NCBI RefSeq assembly: GCF_003369915.1
Contig: NW_022881614.1
Span: 8,081,001 to 8,145,000, forward strand
DNA: 64,000 nt
Direction: 5' to 3'
Source of the DNA: Drosophila miranda
Taxonomy: Eukaryota; Arthropoda; Insecta; Diptera; Drosophilidae
Below, in pieces: positions 12,645 to 23,801 of this stretch. Under the pieces are notes generated by a model. That model did not search any database. It was not told the DNA's origin and saw nothing but the letters and a program-made list of their open reading frames with translations. Positions within the stretch are counted from its first letter, which is position 1; every line of letters begins with the position of its first letter. A program made the position numbers and the translations under genes.

Positions 12645-14246
12645 TCACAATATGTCTAGCTTTGCCAGCATACAGGTTGGGCGGTGTAGAACTCCAGCCG
12701 TCGTCTTTACAGTGGCTGAGCGAACCTGTCCGTCGCGTCCAGGCGTGACTGCTAGAATAACTCCCTTTTTCCATTGAGATCGATGAAGGTTCTTATCACA
12801 GATAAGAACAATGTCCATTTCAGCGAGTGGTGGCACTGGGTGATGCCACTTTGTCCGTCTGCATAGGTCTGGTAGGTACTCATTGAGCCACTTGTTCCAT
12901 AATGAGTGTGAGATCTGCTGAGCGATGCGCCATTCCTTTCGAGTTGGCTGGTACTTCTCCTCTTGTGGATGTGGCGTCTGGCTAGAATTGGGAGAACCTA
13001 AAAGAAAGTGATTAGGGGTTATCGGATCGTCTGTGGGGTTATCCAGAGCAATGTGTGTAAGCGGTCTGGAATTTACTATGTTTTCAGCGTTACACATTAG
13101 GCTATACAGTATGTCTTCTTTCAGGTTTTTGTCATGCAGCGCGTGTCCTATGGCCCTCTTCACACTGCGTACCAATCTTTCCCAGCACCCACCTGCATGG
13201 GGGTTTAGCGGGCAATTAAACAGCCATTCGATCTGCTTGGTTGACAACTCGTTCGCTATTCTAATGTGATCGATGTCCTGTAATTCTCTTTTCAATTCAC
13301 GCTCAGCTCCCACCAAATTGGTACCATTGTCAGATCGGATTCTTACTGGTCTTTCGCGCCGCGCCATGAAGTTATGCAATACTCGAAGACACGTATCTGT
13401 TGTCAGGTCCCTGGCAATTTCCAAATGAATTGCTCTTATTGTAAGGCATGTAAATATGCATATCCAGCGTTTCTCGGTACTCCTTCCTCTTACAATCAGA
13501 AACGGTCCCATATAGTCGATTCCAACATATGAGAATGGGCGTACGTACGGAGAGAGTCTGTCCTTAGGAAGTTGTCCCATTAATGGCATTTTTGGTGAAG
13601 CTCTCTGGATTTTACAAGTCATACAATTTCTAGCTGCACGGCGAACCTCCTGTCGGCAGTGTGGTCTGTAGTACTTTCTGCGTATTTCTGCTATAATTGT
13701 GTTTTCATTCTGGTGTTTCCATAGCTCGTGATAATGTCGCACGATCAATTTTGTAACGTGATGCTCTTGGGGCATTAATATTGGACGCCTGTTTTCTTCT
13801 CCAACCGAACATGCGTTATTAATACGCCCATTCATTCGGATCACTCCTCTTCCGTCTATGATCGGAGACAACTTCCACAGCTTGCTGTTCTTTTCGATGC
13901 ACTGTCCAGTCAATAGCGCCACCCGCTCATCATGAAATGCAACATCCTGTACATTGCGGATCACTATGAGTACAGCTTCTTCAATTTCAGCTACATCAAG
14001 GTAGACCTTTCGTTTGATCTTACGATCACACATCCTGTAGACCCAAGCGACAACTCGCATCAGCCTTGTAAATGAAGAGAACCTTTCCAGCAACTCCCTG
14101 AATACGATATTGACAGATCCATCTGAAGACATCTCATTGATTGATAACGTAAACTTGCTTCTTAGTTCCAGTTCCGTGTCACCAACGTCTGAAGTTCCTA
14201 GGTTCCATTGACTTGCGTCCTCTTGAAGGAATTGAGGGCCTCTCAA
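12645..14246 (-). pseudogene. BEL/Pao integrase, copy B
   Basis: Counterpart of copy A's integrase with the same length and the same catalytic D-D-E blocks. Only a few residues differ by eye: LSINEM for LPINEM, PQEHH for PQGHH, RRERPV for RRGRPV and AIGHAL for AIGTAL. It is cut off from RNase H by the same two TGA codons as copy A. Confidence 0.85.
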
Positions 14247-14321
14247 TCAGGAGGTTTCTCGAGTTCCAGATCTGAGTTTGGTGCCAAAGTCTGCCGGGTT
14301 ATCCTTAGTAGGCACCCAATG

Positions 14322-17226
14322 TCAATCTTCCAAGCTTGTGGCTTCAAGTATCTCGTCAATTCTGTGTCCTACATATGGCTTATATTTTCTGTGATCTGAT
14401 TTAATCCATGCTAAGACAGTCTTGGAATCGGACCACATGTGGACACATTTGGGGTTGACGTCGTGACCCTCAAGAATACATTTCCTGAGACGAGTTCCTA
14501 GCACTGCCGCCTGTAGCTCGAGCCTGGGTATGGTCGATAGTTTCATTGGGGCACACTTGGTCTTTCCCATTATAAATGCGGACTTCCATCCAGATTTCGT
14601 ACGTATGCGCCAGTATCCAACTGCTGCATAAGCTGACTCACTCGCATCGCAAAATATGTGTAGTTCAATTGGTTCCCCAAAGAACTCTTCAGCGTAACAT
14701 CGGGGTATCCTTATCTTGCATGCTTGGCTTAGGCTGCGCAACCAACATTTCCATTGCTTTATATCGTCGCCCTCAATTGGCTGGTCCCACTCTGTTCGCT
14801 TTTGCCATATTGACTGCAGAAGCAGTTTAGCGATCAGGGAATATTCGGCTAGAATTCCAAATGGGTCAAACACAGACATAACCACTCGCAATACTTCTCG
14901 CTTAGACGGTATTCTTGATTCTGAAAAGATTGATGCGTGTACAAATTCGTCGCTGCGTGTACACCAGTACATTCCCAGGACCTTTTGATAATGCAAAGAT
15001 TCATCCCTATCAAGAGTTATGGGTTCAGCTACTTGTTCGTTACCAAAAACCTTGTTGAAGAATTTCGAATTGGATACAAACTTTCTCAGCTCGAATCCTC
15101 CCTTTTTGTGAATGTCAACTATCTCCTTCACGACTCTCACAGCCGATTCTTCGGATGAAAAACAATGCACCAAATCGTCCACATAATGGTTTTTAATAAT
15201 GACATTCACCGCATCTGGATACGATTCCTTAAATTCAAGTGCGTTTCTATTTTTCACATATTGAGCAGAGGCCGGTGAACATTTGGCTCCAAAGGTCATG
15301 ACCTGCATTTCATACTCCTTCATCTCGTCGCCTGGATTCTTCCTCCATAGTATGCGTTGGGCACATCGATCCTCCTTTCGTATTATGACTTGGTGGAACA
15401 TTTCTGCTATGTCAGCACAGACTCCAATCGGTTTCTGTCTGAACCTCATAAGAATGTCCGTTAAGGATTGATACCCGTCGGGGCCAGTCATGAGCATGGA
15501 GTTTAACGACACTCCATCGACTTCTGCAGCCGCGTCGAAAACAATTCTCAACTTGCCGGGCTTGTTAGGATTTAAAACCCCAAAATGAGGCAGGAACCAT
15601 TCTTTTTTCTTGTCCACTTCCAGTTCATTGCTTGTGATATGCCGAATGTATGACTTTTCTTCGTATGCTTCCATCAGGTCGCAATATTTTCTGTAGTACT
15701 CTGGATCATGTATACATTTTCTTTCCAAAGACAATTGTCTCTTTATTGCCATTTTCTTGCTGTCAGGCAAGACGACGTCATCCACTTTCCATAGTAATCC
15801 CGTTTCAAAACGGTCACCAATACGTTTTGTCGTGGTTGATAGCAATCGGTTCGATCTCTCAGTTTCTCGACCTTCTACGTGGTTCTTCACAATCCGCACA
15901 TCCATTTCCGAATTCGTGATGTAGTCTCGCACCAACTGTTCAATGTGCTCGTCATTGTGTTTAACCAGATGTACGGCCTTTACATTACTCATGGGTCCTG
16001 ATTCTCCGCGACATTTTCCATACGCAACCCATCCCAGATTGGTTAATGCAATGGCTGGCCCAACGTATCCCATAGATCTCATTTGCTTTGGAGCTATCAA
16101 ATGTAGGTTATCTAGTCCGATTAGTATTTCAGGTCTAGCATTTCTATAGCCTTTCACAGGAATACTCTTTATGTGTGGGTATTGCGAACTTAGCTCAGAC
16201 ATGTTTACGGATTGCTTCGGCAGCCGTAAATCCTTAATAGTCCTTACTCCGTTTAGTGCATAGACCTTGCCTCCACGTTCATCAGATATTCCAATATTAA
16301 ATAGGCTGACCAATTCCGTTGATGTCTTTTCTCCAAACCATTGCAATGTCAGACTTTCTTTGGGCCCATGTAATCCTAACTCGTCTGCCAGGCTTTCATT
16401 TATAAGGGTTACTGCAGAACCTACATCCAAAAAGGCGTGGCACCTCACTATTTTATTTTTAGCATGAAGATTAAAAGGCAATATCTTAAACAAAATCATT
16501 GAGCTAGCCTCATGCGTTGCTGTTCCTGTGAACTTTACTTCCTCGCCTGGTTGATTAACTGATTCTGCATGGAGCAAACGGTGAATGCGTTTGGCACATC
16601 CATCAAGTCCACATTGGTGATGTCGTCTACATTTTTGACTACGATGGCCGTACTTTAGGCAATTGAAGCATAATTTTCTTTCCCTTACATGCTGCCATTT
16701 TTTTTTCAAGTTCTAACTGGGCAAATGAGTTACAGTTTTCCAAGTCGTGTTTCCCATTGCAGGCGGAGCACGCCTTCATGGTTACAAGTCCGATGTCGTT
16801 TGCATGGAATAGTCTCGACTTTTCCTTCTTTGGCTTGAACGTCGCCTGATCGTCAACCAATCCTGCGTCTTGCACTTCTTCGGCCAATCCCTGAAGCCAT
16901 AGACTTAAATGACTGATCGATTTTTCATCTCCTAGTTGCTTGGAATGGCGTGCCCACTCCAGTCTCTGTTGCACTGGCAACTTTAAGATTAACTCCTCCA
17001 TTAATGTTGGGTTTTTTAACTGCTGATGTGCGTTAGCTGCTTCTAAGAATGAAGCCAAGTTTTGTACCTTCATTTTGAACTCTACTAATTGTTCCAATCT
17101 CCCTTCGCGAATGCTCGGAAATTCTCTAACGCGACTAATCTGGCTTTTTACGAGTTTCTCCGGTCTACCAAAATTTTGTTTAAGGGTCTCTAAAATATTT
17201 GAAACGTTAGAACTGTGAATAAGCAA
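14322..17226 (-). pseudogene. BEL/Pao gag-protease-RT-RNase H, copy B
   Basis: Same domain order as copy A, but split. An extra T in the T-run at about 16698-16706 shifts the frame just before the zinc knuckle, leaving 14322-16709 (knuckle through RNase H) and 16639-17226 (end of gag). The protease active block reads FLDVGSAV instead of FLDEGSAV. The RT YVDD and RNase H blocks are unchanged. The extra frameshift shows copy B has decayed slightly further since the tandem formed. Confidence 0.8.
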
Positions 17227-17801
17227 ACATTCAACGGTCTCCCTAGCCTGTCACTGTATCCGTACTCTGCAGTGGTCATAGTGAAAGCTTCGTTGAACAT
17301 TGGCCACTCTCCGGGAGCACCATTAAACTCCGGTAGATCGTACAATTTTCTTTGCGTTTCCTGAGAAGGAACCGGTTGCCTTGGTGATGAGACTGCGTCT
17401 GATATCACTGAGGGCTCAGCCGTAGTTGCTTGTGGTCCTGGCTCGCCAGTTGTCCTTCCACTAATACCAAGGGATCGCAGAAGTATATTAGTTTTTTCCA
17501 TTTGAATTTGATTCATCCGCAGAACTTTCATTTGGAACTGCTGCATTTGCATTGCATTGGCCCGCTGACCTTCTTGCATTTGGCGCCACATCTCCATCAT
17601 AACGTTAACAACGCCATGTGATTGGGCTTCTTTTGATGTGCCGGGCCCGGCCCCCTCCATATTTGAGTCTTCACCTTGCGCGGTTTCTCTTTCCACTTTT
17701 CCCATCTCAACGTTGTCCTCATCCATTTCATCCGTTGCCCTTAATTTGCTCATTGCTCTGGTAATCATCACCCGCAGACTAACCTTTCCCCAAATCAACA
17801 A
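17190..17801 (-). pseudogene. BEL/Pao gag N-terminus, copy B
   Basis: Near-identical to copy A gag (DEMDED for DEMNED, PQATTAE for PQSTTAE), with the same internal deletion and register change at its C-terminal end. The shared deletion shows it was already present before tandem duplication. Confidence 0.75.
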
Positions 17802-17955
17802 TCAAATTGGCACTTACCAAACAAACCACAATCCAGAAATTTTCATTCGATTTCATCAGCCAACTGCGCACTCAAGCCTCTAGTTGCTGGCCCGCAAGAA
17901 CTTCGTTGGTTAGAGCGAGATGGCAGTATGTGCACGATCTCGCATACATACATAT
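17802..17955 (-). other. Copy B leader, truncated by Gypsy insertion
   Basis: Matches 11930-12083 and then ends abruptly at the ATAT of CATACATATA, where the Gypsy LTR begins. In copy A the same site is uninterrupted at about 12083. Confidence 0.75.
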
Positions 17956-18546
17956 AGTGACATATCCATAATTCCCCACATCCCATACACATTATGTTTA
18001 TGTACAATTCATCCACCCCATCCACACAAGTAACAGGACCCGACTCAAGAATCAATAACTGTTTCTTCCCATACTCCAAGCTAGGGCCCCCCATAATATA
18101 AACAATGGACCACATTGTTTCATCAACATTAGAATCACGCCACTCTCGAGAAATCGATTATTTAGAATCACGCCACTCATGAGGACCAATCAAAGCTAGA
18201 CATAAAACCAAGGAGTATCACATTCCTAGCTCCGTCATGTAATGCAACACCGATCACCAGCAGTGGATGCCTTTCATCAAAGCCGACGCATCCCCAAATA
18301 TCGATCCAGGCACGTACGCCACCGACACGAAGATGCAGCCGAGGAAAGCAACGCCCGAAGCCAGAGTCGGGAGTTCCAAGAGAAGGGCTCATGGAAACTA
18401 GCCAGCAGCAGAGATATCAGTTCCGTTTGAGACAAGCAGACGTAAAGTTAAGTCGGGGAATTCAACCAATCTTGTGACATAAAGAAATTAAGTAGTAAAA
18501 ATAAAATCTTTTTTAAAAACTAAATTTCGAGTTGCGGATATTTAAC
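17956..18546 (+). repeat. 5' LTR of Gypsy-type element
   Basis: Starts AGTGACATAT and ends just before the primer-binding site. The right edge is placed from the primer-binding site because no second LTR is in the window. Confidence 0.65.
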
Positions 18547-18563
18547 TGACGCAGTCGGTAGGA
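18547..18563 (+). other. Primer-binding site, serine tRNA type
   Basis: Reads TGACGCAGTCGGTAGGA. This is complementary to the 3' end of tRNA-Ser except for an A where TGG would be expected at the third base. Such a site primes minus-strand cDNA synthesis in 17.6/297-like elements. Confidence 0.75.
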
Positions 18564-18877
18564 TTTCGTTTAAAATTAACTCCTATATTTCGGTAATGGT
18601 CAGCTTGTGTAATTTCTAATTACTGTGATCACGTAATCCCGGAATCGTTAATAAAATCGTGAAATCCGCCAAAGAACCTATGTGTTACGAGCACATACGA
18701 TTTGCAAAACTAAAATTAAGTGAACTGAAGTAAGCGAAGATAGTGATCCACCAAGAACAGTGAAACACTAAATACAAAATCAAAAAACTTACAAGTGAAC
18801 CAAAATAAAGTTAAAAACTACTGAAAACAAAACAAAACCCAATCAACACCAACAACATTGCGTTACCACCACTATCA
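18564..18877 (+). other. Gypsy 5' leader
   Basis: Non-coding, A-rich leader between primer-binding site and gag. No other feature is seen. Confidence 0.6.
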
Positions 18878-19787
18878 TTGAGCGGAATCCACTTGAACCA
18901 GGCACTGCTGTCGATCAGACAAATACCTGCCTATGACGGTTCATCTGGACAGCTAAGCTCATTTATCAAACGAATCGAATATGTATGCGGATTATATCCA
19001 ACTGAAGATCTTCGCCAACAAAGGATCCTATTTGGAGCGACCGAGATCCAACTGTCAGGAGAGGCACAGCGCATATCGCAAATGATACAACCCAACACGT
19101 GGCTCGAACTGAAGACGGCGCTGATCAACGAGTTCAAAAATCACACACCATATGAAGAACTCTTACGACAACTATACACCACCAGATTCAACGGCAGTCT
19201 TCGTAAGTTTATAGAAGAATTAGAGATAAAAGCATTATTAATAAACCATAAGCTAAGCTTAGAAAACATACCAGAAAATAATGTCATTTATAAAAACGCT
19301 TTGAACAACACAATTAAAGATGTCATTACTCGAAAACTTCCTGACAGAATGTTCATGACCTTAGCAAGAAAAGATATTACCACATTGTCTAATCTTAAGA
19401 AGGCAGCACAAGAAGAAGGATTGTACGAAGCTAGTGCAACAGATTAAGGTAAGAAGAAAGATCAATCGAAATCGTCTCAATCAAATCGAAAGAATGTTGG
19501 AAAATATTATCCAAATTATAATACTACTAACTATCACAATCAAACTCAGAGTTCATCTGGAACAAAATCCAACCCAAAATCCTGGATTATACAATGAGTT
19601 CAAAAATTCCTTGAATCAAGGTAGGGCTCAGAATCCATTCAATCAGCAAATATCTCAAAACCAAGCTAGTGGGAGTGGACCCAACCAACCTACTAAAAGA
19701 GGGAGGGAGAGCCAGAGTGGCCAAACGAAGATGGACGTAAATTTTCATCAAGCCGCCTCGGAAGAAACCGAGGAGGACCCTATATAA
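18878..19787 (+). pseudogene. Gypsy-type gag, interrupted
   Basis: The first frame (18878-19447, about 189 codons) opens at a TTG rather than an ATG. It contains the Gypsy gag matrix/capsid-like blocks IPAYDGSSGQLSSFIKRIEY and HTPYEELLRQLYTTRF. A TAA at 19445 stops it. Downstream the asparagine/serine/glutamine-rich C-terminal part appears in other frames (19434-19787 includes NPFNQQISQNQ and ends MDVNFHQAASEETEEDP). At least one nonsense codon and one frameshift are therefore present, and the copy is dead. Confidence 0.75.
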
Positions 19788-20000
19788 ACATTACCATTAA
19801 TAAAAGAATATTAAGGTGTATCGCTGACTCGGGATCATCGATCAACATCATGAAAGAAAATTATACAGATTCCGAGATAAAAGACGATAACCTTACGGTC
19901 CGTACCATCAATGGACCTGTCCGTTTAACTAAGAGTATAATGAGGAATGCGAACAAAACATGTCCGTCCGAGCAAAAGTTCTACATACATAACTTTTCCT
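19788..20000 (+). pseudogene. Gypsy-type protease fragment
   Basis: A retropepsin active block, CIADSGSSINI, is visible, with the catalytic aspartate codon at 19826-19828. It continues for about 60 residues and then runs into array sequence at 20000 or slightly before. Reverse transcriptase never appears. Confidence 0.65.
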
Positions 20001-20431
20001 ACTTTAAGGAAATAACAAAAACACGCGCAGTTTTCAGAAATTAAAATGCCAGGGATGTGATGTTCAGTGTGACCGATTTATCGAAATATACCGTCCCACC
20101 CTCAGAAATATACCGTAAATATACTGACGAATTCAAGTTCCTTATACATATTCCTCGTTTTTGATATTCCGTCGAATATTTCTAGCTAGATAGATCTCTC
20201 AGCTCTGCCCACATAATTGTATCCAATTAATGAACCTATTTTCTAATTAACTGGTTTATTTTAAATACTTGCTTTTATTGGACTTAGCATAAAAACCACC
20301 AACAAAAAAAACGTAAGAATAATAATAAAGAGAATAACCTGTTGCACAATTTTGATATTCCATTCCTGAAACCGTCAGCCCTCGCTAGACTTATAAGTTA
20401 ATTTAGCGGTAAACGGAACGCAATTTACAAT
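20001..20431. repeat. Inverted arm of the array, leftmost copy
   Basis: Reverse complement of the SDR 3' flank and Gp210 5' flank found rightward at about 23802-24330. It carries the motif 1-like promoter element in inverted orientation (20066-20076). Close to the MIPEP end the arm is shortened: CGGAACG joins directly to CAATTTAC, the largest of the deletions seen in this arm among the copies. The left edge merges with the Gypsy fragment at a short region of similarity. Confidence 0.8.
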
Positions 20432-21168
20432 TTAGCAAAAGGCTGCTCCGTTCATGAACTTCTGCCCCAGCTGTAGGATGTAGTCGTTGAGACGCACCAC
20501 TCGAAGGCGTTCCGCTTCCGGCAGGTGAATTCCGCACTGTTCGAAGTCGAAGAGGAAGAGCTTGGCCACATGCTGATCCACCTCGGTGGTTGGCTTTAGA
20601 TCTCCCTGCTCCACAAACTTCCTCAGGGCTTGGTAGAGTGGTTTGTGGGTGTTCAAGCTGCAGTACGAAACAGTTTTGAGCGGGAATAGATCTCTTGATG
20701 GGCATGACCTCACCTCTCCACCACACAGCAAATGCTGATGCAGGCCTGCTCCGCCGCCTCCATGTACTTGTTCTTGGGGTGCGCGATCCGTATGAACTCG
20801 GCCAGGTCGGCTACCTTGCACAGGGAGTCGGAGAGCTCGTCGAATATGTCGACCATTTTGCGTTGTCTTTGACTGGAAATCGCCTCTGCGATGAGATCCT
20901 GCGATTTGTTCTCCACATTGTCCCTTAGCAAATAGAAACCTTCGAAAGTGCGAAGCTCGGGCATCCGGAAAAGGCCCTGTCCATGAAAAATTGATTAAGA
21001 TCTGCGCTCTCCAGGCTGGAGGATTTCATGGCTCACCGCATCCTCGCGGGTAAATTTAATGCGCTTCGACGGCGGCGCATTGAATGCCGTTGCTAGCGGC
21101 GACCAGGTGGAGACTAGCTTCCGGTGCCGCATCCTCAACAGAGTGGCGCTGCGACTCATTTGTAACAT
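20432..21168 (-). CDS. MIPEP: Truncated MIPEP (mitochondrial intermediate peptidase), copy 1
   Basis: Three exons with GT-AG introns of about 60 and 56 bp: 21037-21168, 20714-20976 and 20432-20657. They give an open frame of about 206 residues. It has an arginine-rich N-terminus like a mitochondrial presequence, then STWSPLATAF, GLFRMPELRTFEGF, IFDELSDSLCKVADLAEF and LFLFDFEQCGIHL, which align with the N-terminal domain of animal MIPEP. The zinc-metalloprotease HEXXH region is absent: after FMNGA the frame runs into the inverted SDR 3' end and stops (AFC, then TAA). Three codons (STR) are missing near the start relative to other copies. It could not be an active peptidase. Confidence 0.8.
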
Positions 21169-21595
21169 GATGCTGCTTGAATGTGGGCCAATGTGGATTG
21201 CGTTACATATTCCATCAGCTGTTCCGGCCAGGGCTGGCGACTCTTCTCGTGCACCAAGCAGCAGCCAGATTTACACTTAAATTTAGACAAAATTAATTAA
21301 CAACTGCGACACATCGAAGCTTTTTATTTGACATGTTCATTTGTTGGTGCTATCATACCTATGCCTGTACATACACACAGCGTATTAAATTTTATCTTTA
21401 AAATATATGCATTTTCTATCCATGGTATCCGACCTTTGATCCTGGAAAGAGTATGAAAGGTTCGACTTGAGTAAATCTACTTTTACCTGGAACTCACTGT
21501 GATTAGAGTTGTCGTAATCTCTTCTGATTGGACATTCATATACCAGAAATAAAGCCCATTTCTTCAGTTGACTTAGTTCGCTCGACAACGCAATC
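21169..21595. promoter_or_regulatory. Shared intergenic region between divergent MIPEP and SDR
   Basis: About 430 bp separating the MIPEP ATG (-) and the SDR ATG (+), repeated in every unit. The two genes start in opposite directions, so it must hold both promoters. I did not identify a convincing core motif. The copy in the fifth unit is interrupted by a DINE-1-like element. Confidence 0.5.
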
Positions 21596-22637
21596 ATGAA
21601 GAACACTGGGTAAGTCTGCACAAGCTAGGGGCGAGGCGAGGTCAAAGTTGTTCGCTAATCTGACTAATCCGTTAGCAAGCTGAGAGGCAGAATCCTGTTC
21701 ATTACCGGCGCATCCCGTGGAATCGGCAAGGCGATAGCCCTGAAGGCAGCTCGCGATGGGGCGAATATAGTGATCGCTGCCAAGACGGCGGAACCACATC
21801 CCAAGCTACCTGGAACCATCTATACGGCGGCTGAGGAGAGTAAGTGAGCTCGTGCAGCCATTTCTGGATGGAGTTTGATCTTTGTATTCCGCACTAGTCG
21901 AGCGGGTTGGAGGCCGGGCGTTAGCCTGCATTGTCGATGTGCGCGATGAGAAGCAAGTCCAGCAGGCCGTGGAGGCAGCAGCGGCCAAGTTCGGAGGCAT
22001 CGATATCGTTATCAACAATGCCAGTGCCATATCCATGACCCCCATACTCGACACGGAGATGAAGCGCTATGACCTGATGCAGAACATCAACACTAGGGGG
22101 ACATTTCTGGTGTAAGTCGGCCATCGGGCTTATCTGCCAATCTCATTGCGTCCGATCAAACTCCACAGATCGAAAAGCTGCTTGCCGTATCTGCTGAAGA
22201 GCGACAATCCGCACATACTGAACCAGTCGCCCCCGCTGAACATGAAGCCGCAGTGGTTCGCCAATCACGCCGCGTACACGATCGCCAAATACGGAATGTC
22301 CATGTGTGTTCTGGGAATGTCGGAGGAGTTCCGTGACCAAGGAATCGCCGTAAATGCTCTGTGGCCGCGTACAACGGTTCACACGGCAGCGGTGGAGATG
22401 CTCAGTGGCCCAGATGGGGCTTTGTACTCCCGCAAGCCCGAGGTAATGGCCGACGCTGCGTATGCAATTATTAGCCGGGATGCTAGGGACTACACCGGAC
22501 ATTTCTTCATTGACGATGATGTTTTGCTGGATGCTGGTGTGAAGGATCTTGCCAAATATGCCTGCTATCCGGAGAATATACATAAGCTTGCTACGGATAT
22601 ATTTTTGGACGATACAGGACCTTTTGCTAAATTGTAA
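21596..22637 (+). CDS. HSDL2: HSDL2-type short-chain dehydrogenase, copy 1 (intact)
   Basis: Four exons: 21596-21609, 21676-21839, 21898-22111 and 22169-22637, all with GT-AG introns. Total 861 nt, 286 residues. The Rossmann-fold cofactor motif TGASRGIG is near residue 15-22, NNAS follows, and the catalytic YTIAK (YxxxK) comes later. These and the block IAVNALWP match the dehydrogenase domain of animal HSDL2. The C-terminal SCP2 domain of full-length HSDL2 is absent. The protein ends Ala-Lys-Leu, a PTS1 signal, so a peroxisomal location is expected. Substrate unknown. It is flanked upstream by divergent MIPEP and downstream by a second, exon-1-less copy. Confidence 0.88.
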
Positions 22638-22792
22638 ATTGCATGTATTTTATTGCCGTCGCTGGTTACATGTTCTATGGGATAAATAACATAAAAAGGG
22701 TTTAATTTGACTCTAATGATTAAACTATTGGCTCTGTATGGATGTTTTGAACTAATGCGGATTCGTTCCGTTTACCGCTAAATTAACTTATA
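22638..22792 (+). other. SDR copy 1 3' flank
   Basis: 3' untranslated and flanking sequence ending at TTAACTTATAAG, where it is fused to intron 1 of the next SDR copy. Confidence 0.6.
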
Positions 22793-23801
22793 AGGCGAGG
22801 CGAGGTCAAAGTTGTTCGCTAATCTGACTAATCCGTTAGCAAGCTGAGAGGCAAAATCCTGTTCATTACCGGCGCATCCCGTGGAATCGGCAAGGCGATA
22901 GCCCTGAAGGCAGCTCGCGATGGGGCGAATATAGTGATCGCTGCCAAGACGGCGGAACCACATCCCAAGCTACCTGGAACCATCTATACGGCGGCTGAGG
23001 AGAGTAAGTGAGCTCGTGCAGCCATTTCTGGATGGAGTTTGATCTTTGTATTCCGCACTAGTCGAGCGGGTTGGAGGCCGGGCGTTAGCCTGCATTGTCG
23101 ATGTGCGCGATGAGAAGCAAGTCCAGCAGACCGTGGAGGCAGCAGTGGCCAAGTTCGGAGGCATCGATATCGTTATCAACAATGCCAGTGCCATATCCAT
23201 GACCCCCACACTCGACACGGAGATGAAGCGCTATGACCTGATGCAGAACATCAACACTAGGGGGACATTTCTGGTGTAAGTGGGCCATCGGGCTTATCTG
23301 CCAATCTCATTGCGTCCGATCAAACTCCACAGATCGAAAAGCTGCTTGCCGTATCTGCTGAAGAGCGACAATCCGCACATACTGAACCAGTCGCCCCCGC
23401 TGAACATGAAGCCGCAGTGGTTCGCCAATCACGCCGCGTACACGATCGCCAAATACGGAATGTCCATGTGTGTTCTGGGAATGTCGGAGGAGTTCCGTGA
23501 CCAAGGAATCGCCGTAAATGCTCTGTGGCCGCGTACAACGGTTCACACGGCAGCGGTGGAGATGCTCAGTGGCCCAGATGGGGCTTTGTACTCCCGCAAG
23601 CCCGAGGTAATGGCCGACGCTGCGTATGCAATTATTAGCCGGGATGCTAGGGACTACACCGGACATTTCTTCATTGACGATGATGTTTTGCTGGATGCTG
23701 GTGTGAAGGATCTTGCCAAATATGCCTGCTATCCGGAGAATATACATAAGCTTGCTACGGATATATTTTTGGACGATACAGGACCTTTTGCTAAATTGTA
23801 A
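22793..23801 (+). pseudogene. HSDL2: SDR copy 2, lacks exon 1
   Basis: Begins inside intron 1. Exons 2 (22840-23003), 3 (23062-23275) and 4 (23333-23801) keep open frames and splice sites, including YTIAK and the Ala-Lys-Leu end. The first exon, start codon and promoter are missing. The fusion to the 3' flank of copy 1 is at TTAACTTATAAG/GCGAGGCGAGG. It could only be expressed by readthrough from copy 1. Confidence 0.85.

Larger units (their letters stand above)
6435..17955 (-). mobile_element. Tandem pair of BEL/Pao elements sharing one LTR
   Basis: Order from left: LTR (6435-6737), internal region A (6738-12305), LTR (12306-12608), internal region B (12609-17955). Both internal regions encode leftward gag, protease, RT/RNase H and integrase and differ at only a handful of positions by eye. 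The expected third LTR, right of B, is absent because a Gypsy-type element interrupts the leader at 17956. Both copies carry the same gag deletion and the same two in-frame TGA codons between RNase H and integrase. The defects therefore predate the duplication, and neither copy is autonomous. Confidence 0.85.
17956..20000 (+). mobile_element. Gypsy-type LTR retrotransposon (17.6/297-like), 5' fragment
   Basis: Rightward element with 5' LTR, primer-binding site, gag and the start of the protease; it then ends where the gene array begins. The LTR start AGTGACATAT and the serine-tRNA primer-binding site are the pattern of the 17.6/297 group. Insertion at an ATAT sequence is typical for that group. 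RT, integrase, any env and the 3' LTR are missing, so the other end was lost when the array was joined. Confidence 0.8.

Noticed and set aside
20403..20726. 107-codon arginine/serine-rich frame overlapping MIPEP exon 3
   Set aside because: Out-of-register reading of MIPEP exon 3 and intron 2.
22143..22583. Minus-strand 146-codon frame opposite SDR exon 4, repeated in every copy
   Set aside because: It is an exact antisense shadow of the SDR coding exon with no recognisable domain; its recurrence only reflects duplication of the SDR.
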